In this document: positions 17,058 through 25,523 of the stretch, one piece after another
How the letters are laid out: every line of letters begins with the position of its first letter
Numbering within the stretch: the first letter of the stretch is position 1
From: Demequina sp. B12
GTDB taxonomy: Bacteria > Actinomycetota > Actinomycetes > Actinomycetales > Demequinaceae
Direction: 5' to 3'
Length of the DNA: 64,000 nucleotides
NCBI RefSeq assembly: GCF_028823635.1
Contig: NZ_JAPEHU010000004.1
Coordinates: 1 to 64,000, forward strand
Position numbers and translations under genes: made by a program
Notes under the pieces: model-generated
What the model was told of the DNA's origin: nothing
Database searches by the model: none
The model's input: only the letters and a program-made list of their open reading frames with translations

Positions 17058-18335
17058 TTACCCGGTGTAGGTCACGGTGCCTCGCACAGGGGTGGCGGCA
17101 GGTGCGGCTCCAGTGCTGGTGACGGCGCCGGCACTGAGCACGCCGCTGGCGGTCACGATGGGGTCCTCGTCCTCTGACGCGTTACCGCTGTCTTCCGCAG
17201 GAGCCTCAGGCTGAGGCGATTCCTCGGCCGGGGGCTCTTCCTCCGCGGGAGGTTCTTCACTGGGGGGCTCTTCCTCAGCAGGGGGCTCTTCGCCCGCTGG
17301 CGGTGCGGGAGGGGTCTGGTCGTCCGCGCAACTGCGGTTGGTGTCGTATGCCGTCCACATCGTGACGGCGTCTGCAGGGAACTGGTAGCCCGGCTGGGGG
17401 AATGCCTCGATGACGTACTGGCCGCCGTAGACAGCGGAGAGGGCCCAGTCGATTCCTTCGGCTTCGTCGTCGTAGGTCCACGCGCCGTCCTCGGCTTCGC
17501 AGTCTTCGACCCACACGGGCGTGGGCACCACGACGGTTTCGAGGCAGTCCGCACCGTTGTAGTCCGCTCCGGACTTCGCGGTGTCCTTGCCGCTGGCGAT
17601 GAGGTCGTCTCCACCCCAGATGATCTTTGCTTTGACGTCCTTGCGTTCGGTCTCGACCACGGTTTGACCGTCGGCGGTTGCGGTGTCAGTGAGCACGCGC
17701 TTCCAAGAGCCGCCCTTCTTATAGAAGAGGGTGAACTCCACGTCGCGGGTGCTGGTGTTGGTGACGGTCCACGTGTTGGTGTCGTCGGGCTCGCATGCGG
17801 GCACGTAAGAGAGCGACAGGTCGATCTCGGCAGGCTCGCCGGAGGGGCCGCCGCAGTTGCTGCCACCGGTGTAGTGGAAGTACCACTCCTTGGTGAGGCC
17901 CCAGTCTTCGCCGTGGTCCAGCTGGTTGTCGGCCACGACGGCATTGATCTTGCTCGTCTTGCCGACCATCTTGTCGACCTGGTACCACGTGCACTCTTGG
18001 AGGCCGTCGACCTTGTCGTGAGAGTTCTTGCCTACCAACGTCTGGGGCCACATCGTGGTGGCGGGGGAGTCGTTGCAGGCCGTGGATCCGTAGACGTCCC
18101 AATTGACGTGGTCGGTGGCTTTCCCTGTGGTCCACGCATCATTGCCGCCGTCGGCGTCAAACTTGGGGCATCCGGGCGCTGGGATTTCCCACGTGACCCA
18201 CTGGGTGGTGGTGCCGGACGACTGGTCGTTGTCGCCTCCCTTGGATCCGCCGGCGTGAGCCGCAGGTGCTGCGAGTCCGACCACGGCGAGGGCGATGGCG
18301 CTTGCCAGCGCGATCGCTCGTCTGCGAAGTTTCAT
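17058..18335 (-). CDS. Secreted surface protein, paralogue of the large repeat protein
   Basis: This 425-aa protein starts at ATG 18335 behind GGAGGAATCA, with the signal peptide MKLRRRAIALASAIALAVVG ending AHA. The N-terminal module (VTWEIPAPGCPKFDADGG, CTWYQVDK, KEWYFHYTGG) is shared with the protein at 15414-16748. A central Ig-like domain (WTVTNTSTRDVEFTLFYKKG) follows. Next is a Pro/Glu wall-spanning stalk (PPAEEEPPSEEP). The last residues, ATPVRGTVTYTG, match the C terminus of its larger paralogue; there is no LPxTG or membrane anchor. The role is unknown, perhaps adhesion or a surface coat. Confidence 0.85.
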   Translation of the reverse strand: MKLRRRAIALASAIALAVVGLAAPAAHAGGSKGGDNDQSSGTTTQWVTWEIPAPGCPKFDADGGNDAWTTGKATDHVNWDVYGSTACNDSPATTMWPQTLVGKNSHDKVDGLQECTWYQVDKMVGKTSKINAVVADNQLDHGEDWGLTKEWYFHYTGGSNCGGPSGEPAEIDLSLSYVPACEPDDTNTWTVTNTSTRDVEFTLFYKKGGSWKRVLTDTATADGQTVVETERKDVKAKIIWGGDDLIASGKDTAKSGADYNGADCLETVVVPTPVWVEDCEAEDGAWTYDDEAEGIDWALSAVYGGQYVIEAFPQPGYQFPADAVTMWTAYDTNRSCADDQTPPAPPAGEEPPAEEEPPSEEPPAEEEPPAEESPQPEAPAEDSGNASEDEDPIVTASGVLSAGAVTSTGAAPAATPVRGTVTYTG

Positions 18336-18404
18336 TGATTCCTCCATGCCGTGGCTGGGTGTCCGTGTGACTCCCCCTCAGCGCCAGGGCTGGACCAGAC
18401 AACA

Positions 18405-18487
18405 GTGACATATTTCACAGAATCAACTTGCGGGTGTTGCTGATGTGACTGGAGTGACAACTGAGTGATGATGTGGCAAAAGTCACA
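18405..18487. promoter_or_regulatory. Regulatory region of the second surface protein: CRP-like palindromes and TGTGAC repeats
   Basis: GTGA-CATATT-TCAC lies at 18405-18418. [TA]GTGAC direct repeats occur at 18444 and 18453 (9-bp period), and TGTGG-CAAAAG-TCACA at 18472-18487. The last is nearly identical to the site at 16893-16908. The region is shared with the divergent gene at 18635. Confidence 0.6.
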
Positions 18488-18634
18488 CGAATCGAGCAGG
18501 GTTATCCACATCACTCTCACTATTGGGAACGAGCAAGCAGGGATTCGCGGGCCAGTGCGTCAGTCTCGCAGCCCTCTCCAGGGCCGCCAGCTGCGCCAAA
18601 CCTTGCCGCGGACAACAAGTGGAACAATGACCCC

Positions 18635-21520
18635 GTGACGATCGCACCTGAGCACACGGACTTGACGGCGCTCTTGCGTGCCGCCGTCGACGGAGAAGTC
18701 GACGACTCCGCCCGCAGGCGAGCTGAATACTCCACGGACGCGTCCAACTATCGAGTCCCACCCCAGGTCGTCGTCTTCCCCCGCGATGCCAGCGATCTGT
18801 TGGCCGCGCTTGAAGCTGCCCGCGTTGCCCGCGCCCCCGTCACCATGCGAGGCGGAGGTACCAGCGTTGCTGGCAACAGCATCGGCCCTTCCGTGGTGAT
18901 CGACACCAGCCGCTACATGAACCGTGTCCTCAGCATCGACACGGAAGCGCGCACCGCGCGCGTGCAACCAGGACTGGTGTTGAGCGAACTCCAGAAGGCC
19001 GCCGCGCCCCAGGGTCTGCGCTTTGGGCCGGACCCCTCTACTACCACTAGGGCCACCCTGGGCGGGCTGATCGGCAACAATGCCTGTGGCCCTCACGCCG
19101 TGGCCTACGGCAAGACGTCGGACAACGTCATCGAACTGGACGCGGTGCTCGGAAGCGGCCAACGCATCACCGCACAACGTAAGGGCGTCGACACCGTTCC
19201 GGGGCTGAAAGACCTCGTCAACGCCAACCTGAGCCTCATCCGTACCGAGTTCGGTCGTTTCGACCGCCAAGTCAGCGGCTACTCGCTTCAGCACCTGCTC
19301 CCAGAACTGGGTGGAGATCTCGCCAAGTTCCTCGTGGGAACGGAAGGCACCCTCGCGACGACGCTCGAAGCCACCGTTGCCCTGGTGCCGATCGCTCCCG
19401 TGCGGATCACCGCAGCCTTCGGTTACGACGACATGCCCGCCGCCGCAGACGCCGTCATGCCGATCATGGCCCACAAGCCCCACGCCGTCGAAGGTCTTGA
19501 CGCGCGACTCATCGACCGCATCCGTGCCGCCAAGGGCGACCAAGCAATCCCCGCTCTGCCGCCGGGTGCAGGGTGGTTGTTCGTGGAAGTCGGTGCTGAC
19601 ACAGAAGACCAAGCTCAAGAGATCTTGGCCGCGATTAAGGCCGATGCCGGGACCAGTTCCGTCGCCGTCTTCACCGATGCGGGGGAGGCCGCACGGTTGT
19701 GGGCGATCCGTGCGGACGGCGCCGGACTCGCAGGCCGCAGCGTGGACAACAAGGAATGCTGGCCCGGCTGGGAAGATGCGGCCGTGCCGCCGGAGCGCCT
19801 GGGGCAGTACCTGCGCGACTTCGACGAGCTGATGGCCCGCCACGAGGTCACCGGGCAGCCCTTCGGCCACTTCGGTGACGGCTGCATCCACGTGCGTCTC
19901 GACATTCCCTTGCAGGACAGCGGTCAGCCGTTACGCGCCTTCATGGAGGACGCCGCGGCGCTGGTCACCAGTCACGGTGGTTCCCTGTCCGGAGAACACG
20001 GAGACGGTCGCGCGCGCGGAGAACTCCTCCACCACATGTACTCGCCCGAAGCGCTCGCGTTGTTTGGCCAGGTCAAGGCGTTGTTCGACCCAGCAGGACA
20101 CCTCAATCCCGGCATTATGGTGGACCCGGCTCCGCTCGACCAGGACTTGCGGCGCCCCACGGCACCCCGGACCCCCGCCACGGACGGTTTCGCGTTCGCC
20201 CACGATCACGGCGACCTGTCAGAAGCGCTGCACCGCTGCACCGGCGTGGGCAAGTGCAGGGCCGATGCGATCGGTTCCGGATCAGGCTTCATGTGTCCCT
20301 CGTATCAAGCGACCAAGGATGAGAAGGACGTGACGCGTGGTCGTGCCCGGGTCCTGCAAGAAGCGATCAACGGCCAGCTCATCGGCGGACTCGCGGCACC
20401 CGAGGTCCGCGAGAGCCTCGACCTCTGCCTGTCGTGCAAGGCCTGCTCTTCCGACTGCCCCTCCGGAATCGACATGGCCGCCTACAAGTCGGAGGCGCTC
20501 CACCGCACCTACCAAGGCAAGCTGCGGCCCGTCACCCACTACAGCATCGGCTGGCTTCCCCGGTGGCTCAAGGTCGTTGGCGTCGCCCCGCGACTGATCA
20601 ACGCGATCCTCAAACCGCGCTGGATCCAGAGGCTCGCCGTCTCCACCGCAGGCATGGACAGCCGCCGCCACCTGCCCACGTTCGCCACGACCCCGTTCCG
20701 GAAGAGCGCGGCAGCCAAGGCCCGCCGGGCATCGGCCCGCTCCTCCTCGACACGGGCCGAGTCCGCTACCGAACGCCGCGTAGTGTTGTGGGCAGACTCG
20801 TTCACCGACGGGCTCGACGCCCAAGTGCCGGAAGCGATCGTCACGGTGTTGGAAGACGCGGGCTTCGAAGTCGTGATCCCCGACCAGTCTGCGTGCTGTG
20901 GAGTCACATGGATCTCCACGGGCCAACTCGACGGCGCACGCAAGCAGCTCACCAGGCTCCTCGAAGTCCTGGGCCCGGTGGCGGTGAACTCCATCCCCAT
21001 CATCGGCATCGAACCGTCGTGCACGGCGGTGCTGCGTGGAGACCTGGTCGAGCTCTTGCCCAATGACCCGCGCGCCCACGCCGTCGCCAACGGGATCTAC
21101 ACCCTCGCCGAAGTCCTCACCGGACGCGCCCCCGTCAAGCCGCGCGCCACCTGGGAACTACCGCGACTCGACGACGTCACCGCGGTTGTCCAACCTCACT
21201 GCCACCAATACTCCGTAACCGGATTCACCGCAGACCGGGAACTCCTCAAAGCTGCCGGAGCGACCATCACCGAAACCTCCGGATGCTGCGGACTAGCCGG
21301 TAACTGGGGCACCGAGAAGGGCCACTACGACACCTCCGTGGCGGTCGCAGAGAACTCGCTCCTGCCCGCGCTACGGAGCGCCCCCGAGGACGCGATCTAC
21401 CTGGCAGACGGCGTGAGTTGCCGTACCCAGGCAGAAGACCTGCACGGTACGCGCGGCATGCACGTCGCCGAACTCTTGGCACAGCGCGTCGAGCGCCGCA
21501 CAGCGGGAGCGGGCGAATGA
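18635..21520 (+). CDS. FAD-linked oxidase / Fe-S protein, D-lactate (2-hydroxyacid) dehydrogenase-like
   Basis: The 961-aa protein (GTG 18635; upstream in-frame codons look non-coding) fuses a GlcD-like half to a GlcF-like half. Residues about 45-260 form the FAD-binding PP-loop (RGGGTSVAGNSIG). The FAD-oxidase C domain follows (EHGDGRARGELL at about 455). Next are two 4Fe-4S ligand sets (CTGVGKCRA...C and CLSCKACSSDCPSG) and two CCG motifs (ACCGVTW, GCCGLAG). Such proteins oxidise D-lactate or related 2-hydroxyacids and pass electrons to the quinone pool at the membrane. The precise substrate is uncertain. The stop overlaps the next gene by 4 nt. Confidence 0.88.
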   Translation: MTIAPEHTDLTALLRAAVDGEVDDSARRRAEYSTDASNYRVPPQVVVFPRDASDLLAALEAARVARAPVTMRGGGTSVAGNSIGPSVVIDTSRYMNRVLSIDTEARTARVQPGLVLSELQKAAAPQGLRFGPDPSTTTRATLGGLIGNNACGPHAVAYGKTSDNVIELDAVLGSGQRITAQRKGVDTVPGLKDLVNANLSLIRTEFGRFDRQVSGYSLQHLLPELGGDLAKFLVGTEGTLATTLEATVALVPIAPVRITAAFGYDDMPAAADAVMPIMAHKPHAVEGLDARLIDRIRAAKGDQAIPALPPGAGWLFVEVGADTEDQAQEILAAIKADAGTSSVAVFTDAGEAARLWAIRADGAGLAGRSVDNKECWPGWEDAAVPPERLGQYLRDFDELMARHEVTGQPFGHFGDGCIHVRLDIPLQDSGQPLRAFMEDAAALVTSHGGSLSGEHGDGRARGELLHHMYSPEALALFGQVKALFDPAGHLNPGIMVDPAPLDQDLRRPTAPRTPATDGFAFAHDHGDLSEALHRCTGVGKCRADAIGSGSGFMCPSYQATKDEKDVTRGRARVLQEAINGQLIGGLAAPEVRESLDLCLSCKACSSDCPSGIDMAAYKSEALHRTYQGKLRPVTHYSIGWLPRWLKVVGVAPRLINAILKPRWIQRLAVSTAGMDSRRHLPTFATTPFRKSAAAKARRASARSSSTRAESATERRVVLWADSFTDGLDAQVPEAIVTVLEDAGFEVVIPDQSACCGVTWISTGQLDGARKQLTRLLEVLGPVAVNSIPIIGIEPSCTAVLRGDLVELLPNDPRAHAVANGIYTLAEVLTGRAPVKPRATWELPRLDDVTAVVQPHCHQYSVTGFTADRELLKAAGATITETSGCCGLAGNWGTEKGHYDTSVAVAENSLLPALRSAPEDAIYLADGVSCRTQAEDLHGTRGMHVAELLAQRVERRTAGAGE

Positions 21521-22026
21521 GCGCCGGGCCGATGCGACGGCGCACTGTGGCGCTTGTGGCGGTGGGTGCCCTGTTGCTCGCGGGCTGCACCCAGTCATCG
21601 TCCAGCGTGGACCTGCCTTCCGCTGCCGACTACGAGACGGAACTGTTGGGGGCAGTGAACGCCCTGCGGGTGGAGGAAGGCGTTGCAGTCCTCCAGACAT
21701 CCGAGTGTCTATCCGGCCACGCGCGCGACCGCGCCGCCCAGCTACCCGGTGCCGTCGAGGTGCCGCGCGAAGACCTCCCCGCCGACTGTGGCGACTACGA
21801 CTATGCAGGGGAGAACGTGTCTCGCTCCGACCAGATCCCCGTTGATGTGGTCGACCAATGGGCGTCGAACTCCACGCAGTACCCGAACCTGGTGGACCCC
21901 GCCTTCGAGATCGCAGGGGTAGGTTGCGTGCCGGTATCCGCCGCGGACAATTCCGAGATTGCCACTGGAGACGACTCGGTAGGCGGGATGGCCTGCTCGA
22001 TGATCTTCCAGGGATACACCCCGTGA
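21517..22026 (+). CDS. CAP/SCP-domain lipoprotein with degenerate active site
   Basis: This 169-aa protein starts at ATG 21517 (ATGA overlap with the dehydrogenase stop). A lipoprotein signal with lipobox LLAGC is followed by a compact CAP domain (AVNALRVEEGV, YAGENVS, VVDQWASNSTQYPNLVDP). Where typical CAP proteins have SxGHRxNIL, this has SNSTQYPNLV, so the usual second histidine is missing. Four cysteines could form disulfides. It is translationally coupled to the paralogue that follows. CAP proteins bind lipids or act at the cell wall in bacteria, but the role here is unknown. Confidence 0.82.
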   Translation: MSAGPMRRRTVALVAVGALLLAGCTQSSSSVDLPSAADYETELLGAVNALRVEEGVAVLQTSECLSGHARDRAAQLPGAVEVPREDLPADCGDYDYAGENVSRSDQIPVDVVDQWASNSTQYPNLVDPAFEIAGVGCVPVSAADNSEIATGDDSVGGMACSMIFQGYTP

Positions 22027-22499
22027 GCCGCCCAGGCCGTATCGCCGTGACGGGGGTCATCGGTGTCACGCTCATACTCGCCGCGTGCCAAAGCGGCGGT
22101 ACCCCGAGGCCGGCGACGACGCCCGCAGAATCCCGCGACACCGCGGCGTACGCACTGGAGGTGTTCGATGCCGTCAACACCGAGCGGAAAGCGGGCTCCC
22201 TCGAGGCGCTTACCTGGGACGAATGCTTGAAAGACGCGGCAGCACCCCGAGCCGCAACCGCTGCAGGCGCAGACGACCTGCAACACGAAGCGCTCCTGGT
22301 GGGATGTGGGGACGGCGCGCGGACCGGCGAAAACCTCAGCCGACTCGACGCCACCCCCGCGGAAGTCGTGGAGCGTTGGATGGAGTCCGCGGGCCACCGT
22401 GCCAACATCCTTGACGAAGGGTTCACCGTCGGCGCCGTGTCCTGCGTGGCAGCAACGGCGATCGTCACCTGCTCATTCTTGGCGCAAGAACCCCGGTAG
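22023..22499 (+). CDS. CAP/SCP-domain lipoprotein with canonical GHRANIL motif
   Basis: This 158-aa paralogue of the upstream gene starts at GTG 22023 (GTGA overlap). It has a lipobox (LILAAC), DAVNTERKAGSLEALTWDECL, TGENLS and the canonical SAGHRANILDEGFTVGAVSC signature, unlike its degenerate neighbour. Tandem duplication followed by loss of the motif in one copy is the simplest reading. It is convergent with the phosphatase gene (3-nt gap). Confidence 0.87.
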   Translation: MSRPGRIAVTGVIGVTLILAACQSGGTPRPATTPAESRDTAAYALEVFDAVNTERKAGSLEALTWDECLKDAAAPRAATAAGADDLQHEALLVGCGDGARTGENLSRLDATPAEVVERWMESAGHRANILDEGFTVGAVSCVAATAIVTCSFLAQEPR

Positions 22500-22502
22500 C
22501 CG

Positions 22503-23051
22503 TCAGCGCGGCTCAGTCATGAGCCACCGTGCGATGGTCTGGCAGTCCTCATCGATCATGGAATAGGCCTTCGCGTAGGCGGCCGCATTCTTGCGGTACG
22601 GATCTGGAATGTCGCGAATCCCCGCAGCCGTCAGATGGCCCCGGAGAGGCTGTAATGCCGCCGGCAATGCGCTGATCCGGGCCTTCACATCGGCCCCCTC
22701 AAGCGGAACTCCTAGGCGTGCCGCCGTCGCCAACTCTCCCAAGGCAAACGTCTTCTTCATCGCCGTTGGCGCCATCTTGACGACCTCCGTGCGGTGCGCC
22801 ACCGTCATCGTCGCAATGACCTCGGCTTCCCTGACCGTGGCGGGCGTCAACTGGTGAGCGCGGTGGCAGCGTGCGTCGAAGCCGCTGGCATCAAGGTGAG
22901 CAAGCATCGGCTCTGGGACTTGCCCGTCTGGCACGGCATGGGTGCCTGCGCTCGCCGGACGCACCACATCCCCCAGGTACGCTCGTAGCAGGACCGCAGC
23001 CGCAGGCGACCGGCAGATGTTGCCCGTGCATACGGTCAGGATCTTGGTCAC
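22503..23051 (-). CDS. Low-molecular-weight protein-tyrosine phosphatase (Wzb/PtpA-like)
   Basis: This 182-aa protein starts at GTG 23051 (VTKILTVCTGNICRS) behind ACGGAG. The catalytic P-loop CTGNICRS and the general-acid motif IPDPYRKN are both intact. LMW-PTPs of this type remove phosphate from the tyrosine cluster of BY-kinases that control capsule assembly; a BY-kinase is encoded at 38334. The insertion between the P-loop and the DP motif (KMAPTAMKKTFALGELATAA) is somewhat long, as in actinobacterial members. It is divergent from the DUF4012 gene, with 38 bp between starts. Confidence 0.9.
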   Translation of the reverse strand: MTKILTVCTGNICRSPAAAVLLRAYLGDVVRPASAGTHAVPDGQVPEPMLAHLDASGFDARCHRAHQLTPATVREAEVIATMTVAHRTEVVKMAPTAMKKTFALGELATAARLGVPLEGADVKARISALPAALQPLRGHLTAAGIRDIPDPYRKNAAAYAKAYSMIDEDCQTIARWLMTEPR

Positions 23052-23089
23052 AGTGACTCCGTCTCTCGTCGCAAAGGAGACCCCTCCGA

Positions 23090-24907
23090 ATGTCCGGACA
23101 CCAGGGAAGTCCCACGGTACCGTCGCCGCCCCCAGGCGCACAGGAGTCCACCCCTCCAACGAACAAGCGCCGCCGTGTGTGGCCGTGGGTGACCATGGGG
23201 TTCGTCACACTCGTGCTGGTGTGGGTGGGGCTCCTGGGGTGGGATGCCTGGAAACTCCAAGGCGCGGCCACCGACCTCGAAGCACACGCTTCCGCCGCGC
23301 AAGAAGCGGTTCGCAACAGAGACGCCGATGCGTTGAGCGCCCACGTTCTTGACGTCCAGCACGCTGCCGACGACTTCGCTGCCCACGCCTCCGGGCCGCA
23401 CTGGGCAGTGGCGTCCTGGATTCCATGGGTCAAAGATCAGACGGTGCCGGTGCAGCAAGCGGGCGCATCCGTGGGGGCGCTCGCTGACGGTGCGCTCGAA
23501 CCGCTGGCCCAGATCGATGACCTGTCCGTCCTGGAAGTCCCGCCCATCGACAACGGCCGGATCGACCCATACGTGCTAGAGCCCTACCGGGAGACGTTGG
23601 CGGGCGCGGCAACCACCATCGAGACGGAGCTGGCGGCCCTGGACGGTCTAGACACCTCCCGCACCATCGGCTTGGTCGCCGACCAAGTCACACGCCTCAC
23701 GAGCGAGATGGAGCAGGTGGGCTACCTGATCCAAGGCGCCCACGTGGCCGCGGAACTGCTGCCCGCAATGCTCGGTGCCGACGGCGAGCGAACCTACGCA
23801 GTCATGGTGCAGAACAATGCCGAGCCCCGAACCTCCGGCGGCATCCCCGGCGCCATCCTGGAGATGTCCATCGACGACGGACTGATGACGTTGGTGCAGT
23901 ACGAGTCTGCTGCCGCCATGGCTACCCCGCAGGATGCTGTCGCGGAACTAACGGAGGACGAACAGCGCATCTTCACCGAACGTATGGCCTGGTATCCGCA
24001 GGACGTGAACTTCACTCCCGAGTTCCCCCGCGCGGCCGAGTTGATGAGCGCGTTTTGGGAACGCGAGTTCGGCGACGCGCCCGATGGTGTGCTGTCCGTG
24101 GACCCGGTGGCGCTGCAATACATGCTGGCCGGCATGGAGCCAACTGATGTTGCGGGCGTCACCATTACAGGCGACAACGTGGCTCAGATCATGCTCAACC
24201 AGGTGTATTTCGAGTTCGAGGACCCCGACCAGTCGGATGCGTTTTTCGCGCTCGCCGCCAGCACCTTGTTTGGAGACCTGTTGTCGTCCCAGAACTCGGC
24301 ACTGGCGCCTGGGCTTGAGCGGGCTGCTGCCGAAGGGCGTCTGGCGCTGTGGTCCGCAGACGCCGACGAACAAGCGCTGCTTGCGACCACAGGAATCGAC
24401 GGCGACTTCATGAAGCGTGACGATGCCCTGGGTGTGTTCCTCAATGACGGTTCGGGGTCGAAGATCGGCTACTACATCGACGATGAAGTGGAGACCGTGG
24501 TGGAACAGTGCTCCAACGGGGATGTGGTGCGGGCCTCGGTGAGCATCGAGTTGAGACACGGACTCGATGCAGAATCGAGTTCCGATCTTCCCTGGTATAT
24601 CTCGGGAGGCGGGGTGTACGTCCCAGAGTCGGAGTTCCACGCCAATGTCCTGGTCTACCCGCCGGTGGGCATGGGGATCGACGGCGTCACTGTCGATGGC
24701 GAAACCGCCACCTTCCATCCTGAACATCACCATGGGCGAGCGTTGGGCGCATCGCGCGTGGTGCTGTCACCGGGGGATTCGACTGTCGTGACTTACGAGC
24801 TGTCCTCCACTGCATGGGGTGTTGCCGTGCCCCCTACTGTCATCACCCCTGGTCCCACGAGTGGGATGTTCGTCACACAGGAGCTTGTCAGCGCGCCGGA
24901 TTGTTAG
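23090..24907 (+). CDS. DUF4012 domain cell-envelope protein
   Basis: The 605-aa protein has a short cytoplasmic Lys/Arg segment, one N-terminal membrane helix (about residues 28-48), an Ala/Glu-rich helical stalk, and a large extracytoplasmic DUF4012 region (VMVQNNAEPRTSGGIPGA at about 240). Proteins of this family are regularly found in actinobacterial and Gram-positive polysaccharide loci, but their biochemical role is not established. Its position next to a phosphatase and just upstream of the exopolysaccharide genes supports a role in capsule assembly or anchoring. Confidence 0.85.
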   Translation: MSGHQGSPTVPSPPPGAQESTPPTNKRRRVWPWVTMGFVTLVLVWVGLLGWDAWKLQGAATDLEAHASAAQEAVRNRDADALSAHVLDVQHAADDFAAHASGPHWAVASWIPWVKDQTVPVQQAGASVGALADGALEPLAQIDDLSVLEVPPIDNGRIDPYVLEPYRETLAGAATTIETELAALDGLDTSRTIGLVADQVTRLTSEMEQVGYLIQGAHVAAELLPAMLGADGERTYAVMVQNNAEPRTSGGIPGAILEMSIDDGLMTLVQYESAAAMATPQDAVAELTEDEQRIFTERMAWYPQDVNFTPEFPRAAELMSAFWEREFGDAPDGVLSVDPVALQYMLAGMEPTDVAGVTITGDNVAQIMLNQVYFEFEDPDQSDAFFALAASTLFGDLLSSQNSALAPGLERAAAEGRLALWSADADEQALLATTGIDGDFMKRDDALGVFLNDGSGSKIGYYIDDEVETVVEQCSNGDVVRASVSIELRHGLDAESSSDLPWYISGGGVYVPESEFHANVLVYPPVGMGIDGVTVDGETATFHPEHHHGRALGASRVVLSPGDSTVVTYELSSTAWGVAVPPTVITPGPTSGMFVTQELVSAPDC

Positions 24908-24963
24908 AATTGTGTGCGGTGGAGACCATTCCGCGCACAGTAGTTCAAGCAGGTTGAGGAAAC

Positions 24964-25506
24964 ATGATCCGTCGTATTGCAGCTCTTGGTGCCGCCGTGG
25001 CATTGACTCTGGGTGTCCCCGTAGCCGCGGTTGCTGACGAGTACCCCGCTCCCGAAGCAGACCTCGAGTGCTCGACGCAGCAGACGCCTGTCGTCACCGA
25101 CTTCACCTGCACGGTGTTCGGCGAAGAGGGCGACGACGCACAGATCCAGACAGAGTTTGATGGTGCCGATGCCACGATCGCTGGCGCGCAGGTCTCCGAG
25201 GTCAAAACCATCGTGGATGGTAAGGCCACCTGGACGGTGCACGCCCCTGACGTCACCGGCCCCATCACGATTGTGGGCTACACCGCTGAGGTTGCTATCG
25301 ACACCACGGCGACCGTGATGGTGATTGACGCTGGCGTTGACAGCGGCGCAGAAGACGGAACCGGGTCGGAGGCGAGCAACAACCTGCCCGCGACCGGTGC
25401 GTCCAACAGTGCCCCGCTGATCGTCGGATCCGTGGTGCTGGTTGCGGCAGGAACGTTCGTCGTGATCATCGCGGTGCGCCGCCGCCGGCGCGAACAAGAG
25501 GCCTGA
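24964..25506 (+). CDS. LPATG-anchored secreted protein (sortase substrate)
   Basis: This 180-aa protein has a signal peptide (MIRRIAALGAAVALTLGVPVAAVA), a single Ig-like domain with a likely disulfide (ECSTQQTP...FTCTVFG) and a textbook sortase signal: LPATG at about residues 145-149, a hydrophobic helix and the tail RRRRREQEA. The sorting motif predicts covalent attachment to peptidoglycan, yet no sortase gene lies in this window. A TAGAAT -10-like hexamer sits about 55 bp upstream. It lies 17 nt before the priming transferase gene, so the two may be co-transcribed. Confidence 0.9.
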   Translation: MIRRIAALGAAVALTLGVPVAAVADEYPAPEADLECSTQQTPVVTDFTCTVFGEEGDDAQIQTEFDGADATIAGAQVSEVKTIVDGKATWTVHAPDVTGPITIVGYTAEVAIDTTATVMVIDAGVDSGAEDGTGSEASNNLPATGASNSAPLIVGSVVLVAAGTFVVIIAVRRRRREQEA

Positions 25507-25523
25507 ACTTCCGGGGGGTATCC

